Below are positions 9,621 through 19,178 of a stretch of DNA of 64,000 bases, piece by piece. The notes beneath the pieces were generated by a model, which saw only the letters and a list, made by a program, of their open reading frames with translations, searched no databases and was not told where the DNA came from. Numbering within the stretch: position 1 is the first letter of the stretch; each line of letters begins with the position of its first letter. The DNA is from Xanthomonas sp. NCPPB 1128. Lineage in GTDB: Bacteria; Pseudomonadota; Gammaproteobacteria; Xanthomonadales; Xanthomonadaceae. The stretch covers positions 1 to 64,000 of the forward strand of contig NZ_LFME01000003.1 of assembly GCF_001043115.1 (NCBI RefSeq), in the 5' to 3' direction. Both the position numbers and the translations under genes were made by a program.

Positions 9621-11387
9621 GTGTCCGTGTCCTCCCTGCCGCTGCGCGACGCGCGCGACGATTTCCTCGGCCATCCCAAGGGCGTCTACGTCTGCTTCTT
9701 CACCGAGATGTGGGAGCGCTTCTCCTTCTACGGGATGAAGGCGCTGCTGTTGCTCTACCTGACCAAATACCACCTGTTCGGCGACGACGCCGGGCTCGAC
9801 CTACTCGGTGCCTATGGCGGCCTGGTGTACTGCGTGCCGGTGCTGGGCGGGCTGCTGGCCGACCGCTGGCTGGGCATGCGCAAGGCGGTGGTGTTCGGCG
9901 GCCTGCTGCTGGTGCTCGGCCACATCGGCATGGCCTTCGAGGGCCACGCCGCCACCCGGGTCAACGGCGAGGTGGTGCGCGACACCGCATCCCTGGGCGT
10001 GACCTACCTGTCGCTGGCGCTGATCATCATGGGCGTGGGCTTCCTCAAGCCGAACATCTCCACCATCGTCGGCAAGTTGTACCCCGCCGACGACCCGCGC
10101 CGCGATGCCGGCTTCTCGCTGTTCTACGCCGGCATCAACCTCGGCGCCCTGTTCGCCTCGCTGGTCTGCGGCTTCCTCGGCGAGGCCTACGGCTGGCGCT
10201 ACGGCTTCGGGGCAGCTGGCATCGGCATGCTGCTCGGCCTGGGCATGTTCCTGTGGGGCCAGAAATACCTGCACGGCCACGCCGAACCGGCGCAGCCGGC
10301 GCTGCTGCGCGAGCGCGTGCTCGGCGTGCCGCGCGAATGGGCGATCTACCTGTGCGCGGTGCTGGGCGTGCTGCCTGTGGCCGCCTTGATGTGGGCCGCC
10401 GCCAACGGCGCCTTCAGCCTGGGCGGGGAAATCTCCCTGGCACTGCTGCTGATGCTGCTGGTGCTCGGCGCGGTGCTGCTGTGGTTCGCCTGGTTCACCG
10501 GCACCCAGTGCACCCCGGTGCAGCGCCAGCAGATGATCGCGCTGATGGTGCTGATCGCGATGGCGCTGGTGTACTTCACCCTGTACGAGCAGACCTACGG
10601 CTCGTGGGTCACCTTCACCGACCGGCTGATGACCAAGGACATCGTGCCGTCGCTGGTGATCCGCGGCGGCACACCCCTGCCCTGGTCGATCGCCTCGCTG
10701 CTGCTGGCGCCGCTGGGTTTCGTGCTGGCGGCGGCGCTGTCGGACCGCCGTCCGGACTCGTCGGCGCCGCGGTTGCTGTTCGTTGGGGTCAGCGCATTGA
10801 TGCTGCTGTTCCTGATCCGCGACTGCCTGGTGCTGCCGCAGACCGCCGGCTCGCTGACCTACCTGGGCGCGCTGTTCCTGGTGCTGCTGGCGCCGCTGTT
10901 CGCCGCACTGTGGGCGTGGCTGGCGCGGCGCGGACGCGAGCCGTCCAAGCCCGCCAAGTCGGCAATGGGGCTGCTGCTGGCCGGCCTGTCCTTCGTGCCG
11001 CTGGCGCTGGCCGCGCAACAGGTCGGCGCCACCGGACAGATGGCGAGCGTGTGGTGGCTGGTGCTGGCCTACTTCGTGCTGGAGGCCGGCGAGATGTGCC
11101 TGTCGCCGGTCGGCCTGTCGGCGGTGACCCAGCTCGCGGTGCCGCGCGTGGTCAGCCTGATGATGGGCACCTGGTTCCTGGCCACGGCGTTCTCCGAGGC
11201 GCTGGCAGCGCTGTTCGGCAAGCTCGCCGCGATCGAGGTGCCGGACGGCCAGACTCTCAACGTCGCCGACGCCGCGGCCAAGTACGCGCACCTGTTCTGG
11301 CTGTTGCTGTGGATCGGCGTGGGCTGTGCGGTGCTCGCCTTCCTCGCCGCCCCGCTGCTGCGGCGGATGATGCACGGGGTGCGCTGA
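9621..11387 (+). CDS. POT/PTR family proton-dependent peptide transporter
   Basis: A 588-residue member of the proton-dependent oligopeptide transporter family (MFS fold, about 14 helices). The N-terminal signature FTEMWERFSFYGMKALLLLY includes the ExxERFxYY-like proton/peptide motif, and the second family signature appears as FLKPNISTIVGKLY near residue 145. It imports di- and tripeptides. The start is a GTG at 9621 with GAGAG upstream; no nearby ATG fits. It is divergent from the OPT gene and convergent with a second S9 peptidase gene, forming a peptidase-OPT-POT-peptidase neighbourhood. Confidence 0.9.
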   Translation: MSVSSLPLRDARDDFLGHPKGVYVCFFTEMWERFSFYGMKALLLLYLTKYHLFGDDAGLDLLGAYGGLVYCVPVLGGLLADRWLGMRKAVVFGGLLLVLGHIGMAFEGHAATRVNGEVVRDTASLGVTYLSLALIIMGVGFLKPNISTIVGKLYPADDPRRDAGFSLFYAGINLGALFASLVCGFLGEAYGWRYGFGAAGIGMLLGLGMFLWGQKYLHGHAEPAQPALLRERVLGVPREWAIYLCAVLGVLPVAALMWAAANGAFSLGGEISLALLLMLLVLGAVLLWFAWFTGTQCTPVQRQQMIALMVLIAMALVYFTLYEQTYGSWVTFTDRLMTKDIVPSLVIRGGTPLPWSIASLLLAPLGFVLAAALSDRRPDSSAPRLLFVGVSALMLLFLIRDCLVLPQTAGSLTYLGALFLVLLAPLFAALWAWLARRGREPSKPAKSAMGLLLAGLSFVPLALAAQQVGATGQMASVWWLVLAYFVLEAGEMCLSPVGLSAVTQLAVPRVVSLMMGTWFLATAFSEALAALFGKLAAIEVPDGQTLNVADAAAKYAHLFWLLLWIGVGCAVLAFLAAPLLRRMMHGVR

Positions 11388-11469
11388 GCGGTTGCTGCGG
11401 ATGCCGCGTCATTGCGACCGCGATTGCGACAGGATCAGGCGTCAGCTGAGCCACTGACTAACCGAGGCA

Positions 11470-11500
11470 AGTGCGGTCCGGACTTGCTCCGGACCGCACT
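11470..11500. terminator. Bidirectional hairpin between convergent genes
   Basis: A perfect 13-bp stem (11470-11482 with 11488-11500) and 5-base loop lie between the stops of the POT gene and the minus-strand S9 peptidase gene. There is no clear T-run on either side. Confidence 0.6.
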
Positions 11501-11556
11501 GAGGTCATGCACCTGCGATGCGCGCCGTACAGGCACGCATCACCAGGCGAAACCAC

Positions 11557-13542
11557 TTACGGCTTCGCTGCCGCCGGCGCCGCCGCCTGCGCACCGCCCA
11601 GCGACTTGCTCAGGAACGCCAACAGCCGGGTGTAGAACTCGCGGCGATGTTCTTCGGTGTAGAAGCCATGGCCCTCGGTCGGGACATACAGCGTCTCCAC
11701 CGGCACACCCGCTTTCTTCAGCGCGGCTTCCATCTTCTTGGAATGCTGGATGGGCGCGCGCTCGTCCTCGCCACCAGCCGCCAGAAATACCGGCACCTTG
11801 ATCTTGTCGGCCAGATTCACCGGCGAGATCCCCGCCAGTTCGCTGCCCGTCCCCATCCATTCACGCAAAAAGTTCTGACTGGCATCGCGCACTTGGGCAT
11901 CGCCCCTGACATACATCATCGGCAGGTCGTAGACACCGACATAGCCGGCGGCGCAGCGATACAGCGTCGGCTCCTTGGCTACGCCCATCAACGCCGCATA
12001 GGCGCCATAGCTGGCGCCATACATGCAGATGCGCTGCGGGTCGGCGATGCCCTGGTCGATGGCCCAGCGCGTGGCGTCGGTGACGTCGTCCTGCATCTTG
12101 CCGCCCCACTGGCCGGCGCCTGCCTGCTGGAACGCCCGCCCGTAGTTGCCGGAGCCGCGGTAATTGACCTGCAGCACCGCGTAACCGGCGCTGGCCAGGA
12201 TCTGCGCATCCTCGTCGAACATGCCGTTGTCGAACTCACCGAACGGGCCGCCATGCGGCATCACCACCATCGGCACCTTGCCGGACTTGGCCGCTGCCGG
12301 CAGGGTCACGAACCCATGCAGTGGCAGGCCATCGCGCGCCTGCAACGCGATCGGCCGCACCTCGGCCAGCTTGGGCGACTGCAGGGCAGCACGACGCGCG
12401 AAGACGAAATCGGCCTTCTTGGCGACGGTGTCGAACAGATAGAACTCCCCCGGATTGCGCCCGGACTGCACGTTCACCAGGTTGAGCCGGCCGTCGCGGG
12501 TGCTGGAGGGGACATAGACCGCCTGCCCGGGGAAGGCCGCTTCCAGCGAGCGCTGGGTCTTGGCTTCGGGAGAGGCACTATCGAAAAACAGGCTACGCGG
12601 CGTGTCGCCCAGCACCTGGACACCAACCGGAACGCGGGTGCCATGGCGATAGATGATCGCGTAGGGATCGGCCAGGGCATCGCGCGCGACTACCTTGCGC
12701 TCGCCGCTGTCGGTATTCCACGACTCGATGACGTCACTGCCCTTCGCCTGCTGGGCCAGAAGATAGGCGGTATGTCCATCCTCGGAGAACCCGATCGGCA
12801 ATTCGACGTGTTGGCTGACATTTTCGTCGTTGATCAGCTTCCAGTCGCTGCCCTGCGCATCGCGATAGAACAGCTTCTTGGCATTGTCGGCATCGGCTCC
12901 CGAGGCGAAGCGCACCTTGCCTTGCTCATCGCTGTAAAAATCGGCGCCGCGCACCTTGGGCGAACCGGTCAGCAACCGCCGGCGGCCACTATAGACATCC
13001 ATCACTTCGGTGCGACTGTAAGGGTCCTGACTGGTACTGAACGGCTCGGCCTGGATGATGTAGTTGCGATCGTCGCCGGGTAGCGGCCCCACCCAGTGGG
13101 CGATGACCTTCTCCACCTTCTTGGTCTGGATCAGCGTGCCCGGCCCGTTGCCGGTGACGCGCTGGCCCACCAGCAGCTCCGCCGCCCCGCCGTCGGCGTT
13201 GATCGCGAACAATTCTCCGGTCCCCCAGGGCCGATCCCGCTGACCGATCTTCTGGACCATGTTGAACAGCACGCGCGTGTCGTTGACCCACACGAAATCA
13301 TAGACGTGCGTGTTCTTCTCCATCGAGAAGCTGCCGACGATCTTGTTGTCGGAGCGGCGCATGATCGCCAGCGCCGTCCGATCCTCCAGCGGCACCGTCG
13401 CCGCGTAGTACTCGCCGGTCGGCGACAACTTCAGTGTTTCGACCTGCTCCTTGACCAGATACGGCGCCAGATCCACCTGCGCCCATGCATTCCCCGCTCC
13501 CAGCAGACACAACAACGCGACTGCGCGCAGTCCCCTCTTCAT
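11557..13542 (-). CDS. S9 family peptidase, exported (second copy)
   Basis: A 661-residue serine peptidase with a Sec signal peptide (residues 1-21, ending AWAQ). A divergent beta-propeller fills about residues 25-400. The hydrolase domain carries Ser511 in GASYGAY, Asp593 in GGEDERAP and His625 in TEGHGFY. The C-terminal tail is a short Ala/Pro-rich stretch. It is only distantly similar to the peptidase at 4971-7040, so the two are not a recent duplication. AAGGA precedes ATG 13542. It is expected to cleave peptides in the periplasm; exact specificity (dipeptidyl or acylaminoacyl) is not readable. Confidence 0.87.
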   Translation of the reverse strand: MKRGLRAVALLCLLGAGNAWAQVDLAPYLVKEQVETLKLSPTGEYYAATVPLEDRTALAIMRRSDNKIVGSFSMEKNTHVYDFVWVNDTRVLFNMVQKIGQRDRPWGTGELFAINADGGAAELLVGQRVTGNGPGTLIQTKKVEKVIAHWVGPLPGDDRNYIIQAEPFSTSQDPYSRTEVMDVYSGRRRLLTGSPKVRGADFYSDEQGKVRFASGADADNAKKLFYRDAQGSDWKLINDENVSQHVELPIGFSEDGHTAYLLAQQAKGSDVIESWNTDSGERKVVARDALADPYAIIYRHGTRVPVGVQVLGDTPRSLFFDSASPEAKTQRSLEAAFPGQAVYVPSSTRDGRLNLVNVQSGRNPGEFYLFDTVAKKADFVFARRAALQSPKLAEVRPIALQARDGLPLHGFVTLPAAAKSGKVPMVVMPHGGPFGEFDNGMFDEDAQILASAGYAVLQVNYRGSGNYGRAFQQAGAGQWGGKMQDDVTDATRWAIDQGIADPQRICMYGASYGAYAALMGVAKEPTLYRCAAGYVGVYDLPMMYVRGDAQVRDASQNFLREWMGTGSELAGISPVNLADKIKVPVFLAAGGEDERAPIQHSKKMEAALKKAGVPVETLYVPTEGHGFYTEEHRREFYTRLLAFLSKSLGGAQAAAPAAAKP

Positions 13543-13750
13543 TCCTTGTTCCCCTGTTCCCGTTGGCGTGACGTACGCGTGAAGTCTAATCCAGGCGCTT
13601 GTCCGATGGCGTACCGGAAGCTGGGCGCCGACCTCCGACGACGTCGGGGCTGGAAACCAAAAAGGGCGCGCAGCCCGGAAGCCGCACGCCCGTCATTTGC
13701 CACGGAAACGGCAGCGCGCACCGATCGAGCGCATCGCCCCCTGCCGTCAC

Positions 13751-14758
13751 CTACCCTCTCGGTACACCGGTCGACCCGCGCACCATCAAGCTGAAATCCA
13801 GCGTCTGCTGCAGCGGTACGTCCACCCGTTCGATGATGGCGAGCAGCAGGTTGACCGCGCGGACACCGATCTCTCGCATCGGCTGCCGGATGGTCGTCAA
13901 TGGCGGCGTGAGGTAACTGGACGACGCCAGGTCGTCGAAGCCGACGATGGACAGATCGCACGGCACGCGGATGCCCAGGTCCCGGCAGGCCGCCAGGGCC
14001 CCCAGTGCCATCTGATCGCTGAAGCAGAAGATCGCGGTCGGCGCGGGTGTACGGCCCAATAGCGCCATCGCCGCCGCATGGCCGGATTCCACGGAGAAGT
14101 CGCCCGGTACCACCGTCAGGCTGCGCAGGCAGCGGCGCGCCTTGGCAGAGGCGCGCACGCCTTCCAGTCGTTGCTGATGCAGGGGATTGTCGGGCGGGCC
14201 GCCCACCACCGCGATCTGCGTGTGCCCCAGTCCATACAGGTGTTCCATCACCGCCTGCGCCGCGGCCGCGTTGTCGATGTGCACGCTGGGAATGCCCAGC
14301 GCCGGGTCGAACTCGCAGCCGTTGACCACTGGCGCGGCGGCGCCTTGCTGCTTGACGATCTCACGCGCCGTCGGCGGGAGGCGGTGCCCCAGCACGATCA
14401 GGCCGTCCGCCTCGTTGCGTGGAAGCATCTGCGCGTAGCGCTCCTCGCGGTCGGGCTGGTGCTGGGTATCGCCCAGCAGCACGGCGTAGCCGACCGCCTG
14501 CGCGGCATCCTCCGCGCCCTGCAGGATCTGCGCAAAGAAGGGATTGGCGATGTCCGGGACGGTGACCAGGAGCTTGCCGCTGCGCTGGGTCTTGAGCGTC
14601 CTGGCCACCGTGTTGGGGACGTAGCCTAGCGCAGCGGCGGCCTGCTCGATGCGCGCGCGTGTGGCGGGCAGGACTTTTTCCGGCCGGGAGAGCGCCCGCG
14701 ACACCGTGCCCGCGGTGACGCCGACGTGCTTTGCGATGTCGTAGATGGTTGTCGCCAT
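13751..14758 (-). CDS. LacI family transcriptional regulator of the adjacent carbohydrate cluster
   Basis: A 335-residue LacI/GalR repressor. Residues about 4-24 form the helix-turn-helix (IYDIAKHVGVTAGTVSRAL), followed by the hinge helix region and a periplasmic-binding-protein-like effector domain (about 60-335). It is divergent from the carbohydrate operon. A palindrome centred on ATCGAT stands just downstream of the probable -10 of both cluster operons, the place expected for a LacI-type repressor. The natural effector is unknown, probably a sugar or keto-sugar from the pathway. The palindrome also lies in the intergenic region shared with this gene, so autoregulation is possible. Confidence 0.9.
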   Translation of the reverse strand: MATTIYDIAKHVGVTAGTVSRALSRPEKVLPATRARIEQAAAALGYVPNTVARTLKTQRSGKLLVTVPDIANPFFAQILQGAEDAAQAVGYAVLLGDTQHQPDREERYAQMLPRNEADGLIVLGHRLPPTAREIVKQQGAAAPVVNGCEFDPALGIPSVHIDNAAAAQAVMEHLYGLGHTQIAVVGGPPDNPLHQQRLEGVRASAKARRCLRSLTVVPGDFSVESGHAAAMALLGRTPAPTAIFCFSDQMALGALAACRDLGIRVPCDLSIVGFDDLASSSYLTPPLTTIRQPMREIGVRAVNLLLAIIERVDVPLQQTLDFSLMVRGSTGVPRG

Positions 14759-14812
14759 GAACTGAACTCGTGTTCTGCTGTGCAGTGCACAACGGGTCTT
14801 GCGGGAGGCCCA

Positions 14813-14837
14813 TGCTAGGATGATTCAATCGATTGCA
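14813..14837 (+). promoter_or_regulatory. Extended -10 promoter and LacI-type operator of the plus-strand operon
   Basis: TGC plus TAGGAT (14813-14821) resembles an extended -10. Two bases later comes TTCAATCGATTGCA (14824-14837), matching 13 of 14 positions of the perfect palindrome at 23786-23799. A repressor bound here would block transcription initiation. The first gene starts 15 bp further on. Confidence 0.7.
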
Positions 14838-14852
14838 TGAGGGCGAATCACG

Positions 14853-15905
14853 TTGAAGACGCTCAAGGGTCCGGCGCTGTTCCTGGCACAGTTCATCGCC
14901 GACACACCTCCCTTCAATCGCTTGGACACGCTGGCCGAATGGGCTGCGGGCCTGGGCTATTCTGGCCTACAAGTCCCGACCAGCGCGCCCCACCTGTTCG
15001 ATCTGGCCGAGGCCGCGCACAGCCAGGCGTACTGCGACGACCTCGCCGGCATGCTGGCCGGGTACGGCCTGCAGATCACCGAGCTGTCCACCCACCTGCA
15101 GGGACAGCTGGTCGCCGTGCACCCCGCCTACGACAGTCTGTTCGACGGCTTCGCACCGCCGGACACGCGCGGCAACCCCGCCGCCCGCCAGGCCTGGGCG
15201 GTGGAGCAACTGCGGCTGGCCGCCAAGGCCAGCCAGCGCCTGGGGCTGACGGCGCATGCCACGTTTTCCGGCGCGCTGGCCTGGCCTTACTTCTATCCCT
15301 GGCCGCAACGCCCGCCCGGGCTGGTGGAGGAAGCCTTCGCCGAACTCGGCCGGCGCTGGCGCCCCCTCCTGGATGCCTTCGACGCCTGTGGCGTGGACCT
15401 GTGCTTCGAGATCCACCCGGGCGAGGACCTGCACGACGGCGCGACCTTCGAGCGCTTCCTGGACATGGTCGACCAGCACCCACGCGCCAAGATCCTGTAC
15501 GACCCCAGCCACCTGCTGCTGCAGCAGATGGACTACCTGGGTTTCATCGATCGCTACCACGCGCGCATCGGCATCTTCCACGTCAAGGACGCGGAATATC
15601 GCGCCAGCGCGCGCAGCGGCGTCTATGGCGGCTACCAGGACTGGATCGATCGTCCGGGGCGGTTCCGCTCGCTCGGCGATGGCCAGATCGATTTCAAGGC
15701 GATCTTCTCCAAGTTTGCGCAATACGATTTCCCGGGCTGGGCGGTGCTGGAGTGGGAGTGCTGCCTGAAGCATCCGGAAGACGGGGCACGGGAGGGTGCC
15801 GCGTTCATCCGCGACCACATCATCCGCGTGACCGAACGCGCCTTCGACGACTTCGCCGGCAGCGGCGCCGATCCGGAATCGCTGCGGCGCATGCTGGGAA
15901 CCTGA
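14853..15905 (+). CDS. Cytoplasmic sugar isomerase/epimerase-like TIM-barrel protein
   Basis: A 350-residue member of the xylose-isomerase-like TIM-barrel (AP endonuclease 2) superfamily without a signal peptide. Metal-ligand-type motifs are visible: ELSTHLQGQ near residue 80, CFEIHPGED near 190, LYDPSHLLLQ near 220, IGIFHVKDAE near 245 and WAVLEWECC near 300. The start is TTG at 14853 with GAGGGCG upstream; this fits the family N-terminus better than the out-of-frame ATG at 14837. As first gene of the operon, directly behind the operator, it probably converts the imported sugar or keto-sugar. The substrate is unknown. Confidence 0.82.
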   Translation: MKTLKGPALFLAQFIADTPPFNRLDTLAEWAAGLGYSGLQVPTSAPHLFDLAEAAHSQAYCDDLAGMLAGYGLQITELSTHLQGQLVAVHPAYDSLFDGFAPPDTRGNPAARQAWAVEQLRLAAKASQRLGLTAHATFSGALAWPYFYPWPQRPPGLVEEAFAELGRRWRPLLDAFDACGVDLCFEIHPGEDLHDGATFERFLDMVDQHPRAKILYDPSHLLLQQMDYLGFIDRYHARIGIFHVKDAEYRASARSGVYGGYQDWIDRPGRFRSLGDGQIDFKAIFSKFAQYDFPGWAVLEWECCLKHPEDGAREGAAFIRDHIIRVTERAFDDFAGSGADPESLRRMLGT

Positions 15906-15932
15906 GTCATTACCGCCCTGGGAGGGGACGCC

Positions 15933-17150
15933 ATGACGCACACCATGTCGCGCTTGGGCGCGATGATGTTTCTGCAGTTCTTCATCTGGGGGGCATGGTT
16001 CGTGACCCTGGGCACGTACCTGGTGCAGGGGCCCCTGCACGCCAGCGCGAGTCAGGTGGCGACGGCGTTCCTCAGCCAGTCCATCGGCGCCATCGTCGCG
16101 CCGTTCCTGGTCGGCCTGATCGCCGATCGCTACTTCGCGGCGCAGCGCATCCTCGGGGTACTGCATCTCGCCGGCGCGGTGCTGATGTGGCTGGCGTCCA
16201 CGGCGACCAGCTTCGGCGTGTTCTTCGCCTGCGTGATGGGCTACATGCTGCTGTTCATGCCGACGCTGGCACTGGCCAACAGCGTGGCGATGCGGCACAT
16301 GCAGTCGCCTGAGAAGCAGTTTCCGCCGGTGCGGGTCGCCGGCAGCGTCGGCTGGATCGTGGCCGGCGTGCTGATCGGCTGGCTGGGCTGGGAACAGGCG
16401 CATCGGCTCGAACTGACGTTCCGGATGGCGGCGCTGGCGTCGCTGGCCCTGGGCCTGTATGCCTTCACCCTGCCGCACACGCCGCCCCTGGCGCGACAGC
16501 GCGACGCCGGACTGGGGCAGATCCTGGGGCTGGACGCGCTGCGGTTGCTCAAGTCGCGCTCCTATCTGGTGTTCTTCCTGGCCTCCATCGCCATCTGCAT
16601 CCCGCTGGCGTTCTACTACAACTTCACCAACCCCTACCTCAACGATCTGGGCGTGCGCGGCGCGGCCGGCCTGCAATCGCTGGGCCAGGTCTCCGAAGTG
16701 CTGCTGATGCTGGCCATGCCGTTCCTGTTCGTGCGGCTGGGGGTCAAGACGATGCTGGCGGTGGGCATGGCGGCGTGGGTGGTGCGCTATGCGATGTTCG
16801 CCTTCGGCGATGCGGGAGGCGGCTTCTCCCTGCTGGTGATCGGCATCGTGCTGCACGGCATCTGCTACGACTTCTTCTTCGTCACCGGCCAGATCTATAC
16901 CGATGCGCACGCCGGCCCCGCCGCGCGCAGCAGCGCGCAGGGCTTCATCACCCTGGCCACGTACGGCGTGGGCATGCTGATCGGCACGTTCCTGTCCGGT
17001 GCGGTGGTGGAGCACTACACCACCGCGGCGGGCCCGGACTGGCGGCAGATCTGGCTGTTCCCGGCCGGCGTCGCGCTGGTCGTGCTGGTCGCTTTCCTGG
17101 TGCTGTTCCGCGACCGGCCCGCCGTCGCGGCCGCACCTTCCGCGTCGTGA
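15933..17150 (+). CDS. MFS transporter of the nucleoside:H+ symporter (NupG/XapB-like) family
   Basis: A 405-residue MFS protein with 12 predicted helices. The N-terminal MMFLQFFIWGAWFVTLGTYL segment is characteristic of the NHS family. Family members import nucleosides, but relatives in sugar clusters are thought to carry other hydrophilic ligands. Lying between an isomerase-like gene and a Gfo/Idh dehydrogenase gene, 27 bp and 11 bp from its neighbours, it most likely imports the product made in the periplasm by the secreted enzymes of this cluster. Substrate assignment is inference. Confidence 0.83.
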   Translation: MTHTMSRLGAMMFLQFFIWGAWFVTLGTYLVQGPLHASASQVATAFLSQSIGAIVAPFLVGLIADRYFAAQRILGVLHLAGAVLMWLASTATSFGVFFACVMGYMLLFMPTLALANSVAMRHMQSPEKQFPPVRVAGSVGWIVAGVLIGWLGWEQAHRLELTFRMAALASLALGLYAFTLPHTPPLARQRDAGLGQILGLDALRLLKSRSYLVFFLASIAICIPLAFYYNFTNPYLNDLGVRGAAGLQSLGQVSEVLLMLAMPFLFVRLGVKTMLAVGMAAWVVRYAMFAFGDAGGGFSLLVIGIVLHGICYDFFFVTGQIYTDAHAGPAARSSAQGFITLATYGVGMLIGTFLSGAVVEHYTTAAGPDWRQIWLFPAGVALVVLVAFLVLFRDRPAVAAAPSAS

Positions 17151-17161
17151 GGATCCCACCG

Positions 17162-18286
17162 ATGCCCAAGCTTGGAATCGCCATCGTCGGCACCGGCATG
17201 ATCGGCGCCGTGCACCGCCGCGCGGCCCTGCTGGCCGGTGCCGCGGTCCGCGGCGTCGCCGCCTCTTCCCCGCAGCGCGCACGCGAGATGGCACAGGCGT
17301 GGGATGTGCCGCGCGCCTATCGCGATATCGAGGAGGTGGTCGCCGATCCGCAGGTGCAGGTCGTGCACGTCTGCACGCCCAACCATCTGCACCGCGCCAT
17401 GGCGCAGGCGGCGCTGGACGCCGGCAAGCACGTGATCTGCGAAAAGCCGCTGGCGACCACGCTGGAGGATGCCCAGGCATTGGCGGCCTTGGCCCGCGCG
17501 ACCGGGCTGGTCGCAACGGTGCCGTTCGTCTACCGCTACCACCCGGTGGTCCGCGAGGCGCGCGCCCGCATCGCCCAGGGCGAACTGGGGCCGCTACGCC
17601 TGATCCACGGCAGCTATCTGCAGGACTGGCTGCTGGACCCCGCCAGCAACAACTGGCGCGTGGACCCGGCGTTGGGCGGCGCGTCGCGCGTGTTCGCCGA
17701 CATCGGCTCGCACTGGTGCGATTTGGTGGAATGGGTGAGCGGCGAGCGCTTCGCCGAGGTCAGCGCGACGTTCGCGACCGTGATCGCCGAGCGCGGCACC
17801 ACTACCGGACAGAGCTTCACCACGCCGGCGGCAGGCGGCGCGATGCAGGCGGTCTCCAGCGAAGACGTGGCCATGGCGATGCTCAGAACCGGCGCGGGCA
17901 CGCTGGCCGCGTTGACGGTCAGCCAGGTCTCGGCGGGGCGCCGCAATCGCCTCTGGTTCGAGATCGATGGCGCCAGGGCCAGCGTGGCGTTCGACCAGGA
18001 GGACGCCGAACGGCTGTGGATCGGCCGGCCCGACCAGCGCGAGGAGGTCTTCGTGCGCGGGCCGGGCGCCGGCAGCGCCGAACAACGCCGGCTGGCGACG
18101 CTGCCGGCCGGGCACGCGCAGGGCTATGGCGATTGCTTCGAGGCGTTCGTCGCCGACACCTACCGCGCCATCGACGGCGAGCGGCCGGAAGGCCTGCCCA
18201 CCTTCGATGACGGGCTGCGCTCGGCGCTGATCGTCGATCGCGTCATCACATCGGCCAGGACACGCGGCTGGACATCCATCGATTGA
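17162..18286 (+). CDS. Gfo/Idh/MocA family NAD(P)-dependent oxidoreductase
   Basis: A 374-residue dehydrogenase. The Rossmann domain starts at once with VGTGMIG (about residues 9-15) and contains CTPNHLH and the family signature CEKPLA (near 94). The C-terminal alpha/beta domain has the GGASRVFADIGSHWCD segment, whose Asp/His match the catalytic positions of inositol dehydrogenase-type enzymes. ATG 17162 follows GAGGAT; the longer open frame upstream overlaps the transporter and is rejected. In a 3-keto-sugar pathway this enzyme would reduce the imported 3-keto-sugar back to the hexose. The stop codon overlaps a second copy of the cluster's operator sequence. Confidence 0.87.
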   Translation: MPKLGIAIVGTGMIGAVHRRAALLAGAAVRGVAASSPQRAREMAQAWDVPRAYRDIEEVVADPQVQVVHVCTPNHLHRAMAQAALDAGKHVICEKPLATTLEDAQALAALARATGLVATVPFVYRYHPVVREARARIAQGELGPLRLIHGSYLQDWLLDPASNNWRVDPALGGASRVFADIGSHWCDLVEWVSGERFAEVSATFATVIAERGTTTGQSFTTPAAGGAMQAVSSEDVAMAMLRTGAGTLAALTVSQVSAGRRNRLWFEIDGARASVAFDQEDAERLWIGRPDQREEVFVRGPGAGSAEQRRLATLPAGHAQGYGDCFEAFVADTYRAIDGERPEGLPTFDDGLRSALIVDRVITSARTRGWTSID

Positions 18287-18287
18287 A
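18274..18287 (+). promoter_or_regulatory. Internal operator-like palindrome
   Basis: ATCCATCGATTGAA matches 12 of 14 positions of the perfect operator at 23786-23799. It overlaps the stop codon of the Gfo/Idh gene and lies 19 bp before the next gene. It may be a secondary repressor site or part of an internal promoter. Confidence 0.5.
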
Positions 18288-18305
18288 TCCCGGAAGGACT
18301 TCCTG

Positions 18306-19160
18306 ATGAACACAGCGACACGCAGAACCGCAACCCTCGCACTGCTGCTCCTCGTGACCCTGCCCGCCTTCGCACGCGACGCCGCCGGTCCGCAGGCCCC
18401 CATCGCGGTGCAGATGTACACGCTGCGCAACGCCGGCTCGCTCGAGCAACAGTTGAAGATCGTCCATGACGCCGGCGTGGGTGCGGTGGAGACGGTGGGC
18501 ACGCAGAACGTTGGCGCGGCGGAACTCAAGCAGTTGCTGGACAAGTATTCGATCAAGGCGGTCTCCTCGCACGTGCAGCTGGCCGACCTGCGCAAGGACC
18601 TGGACGGCGTGGTGGCATTCAACCGGTCGATCGGCAACACGGTGCTGGTGGTGCCTTACCTGGACCAGAAGGAACGGCCGACCGATGCCGCAGGGTGGAC
18701 CGCACTGGGCCAGGAACTGGGCCAGATCGCGAAGCGGGTGCGCGCCAAGGGCATGCGTCTGGCGTATCACAACCACGACTTCGAGCTGGTGGATTTTGAT
18801 GGCAAGACCGGCCTGGAACTGCTGTTCGCCGCGGCCGGCCCCGATCTCAAGACCGAACTGGACCTGGCCTGGGTCGCGCGCGCGGGCTACGACCCGGCGG
18901 CGATGCTGGGCAAGTTCAAGGGCCGCATGTTCGCGGTCCACGCCAAGGACAATGCACCGAAAGGCCAGGCCGAAGACGAAGGGGGCTTTGCCGCCGTCGG
19001 CCAGGGCGTGCTGGACTGGAGCGCGATCCTGCCAGCCGCGGCGGCGAGCGGCGTGCAGTGGTACATCATCGAGCACGACCAACCGCGCGATCCGGCCAGT
19101 GTCGTGCGGACCGGGGCGGACTACCTGCGCAAGCACCTGCCCGCTGCCGCACCGCGTTAG
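18306..19160 (+). CDS. Secreted sugar isomerase/epimerase-like TIM-barrel protein
   Basis: A 284-residue protein with a Sec signal peptide (about residues 1-23, ending PAFA) and a xylose-isomerase-like TIM barrel. Likely metal ligands lie in AYHNHDFEL (about 157-165), TELDLAWV (about 184-191), FAVHAKDN (about 211-218) and YIIEHDQP (near 255). Export is unusual for a sugar-phosphate isomerase, since phosphosugars are cytoplasmic. A non-phosphorylated substrate, such as a 3-keto-glycoside formed in the periplasm, makes more sense. A ribosome site, GGAAGGAC, precedes ATG 18306. Confidence 0.85.
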   Translation: MNTATRRTATLALLLLVTLPAFARDAAGPQAPIAVQMYTLRNAGSLEQQLKIVHDAGVGAVETVGTQNVGAAELKQLLDKYSIKAVSSHVQLADLRKDLDGVVAFNRSIGNTVLVVPYLDQKERPTDAAGWTALGQELGQIAKRVRAKGMRLAYHNHDFELVDFDGKTGLELLFAAAGPDLKTELDLAWVARAGYDPAAMLGKFKGRMFAVHAKDNAPKGQAEDEGGFAAVGQGVLDWSAILPAAAASGVQWYIIEHDQPRDPASVVRTGADYLRKHLPAAAPR

Positions 19161-19178
19161 TCCGGAAAGGAGTTCCGC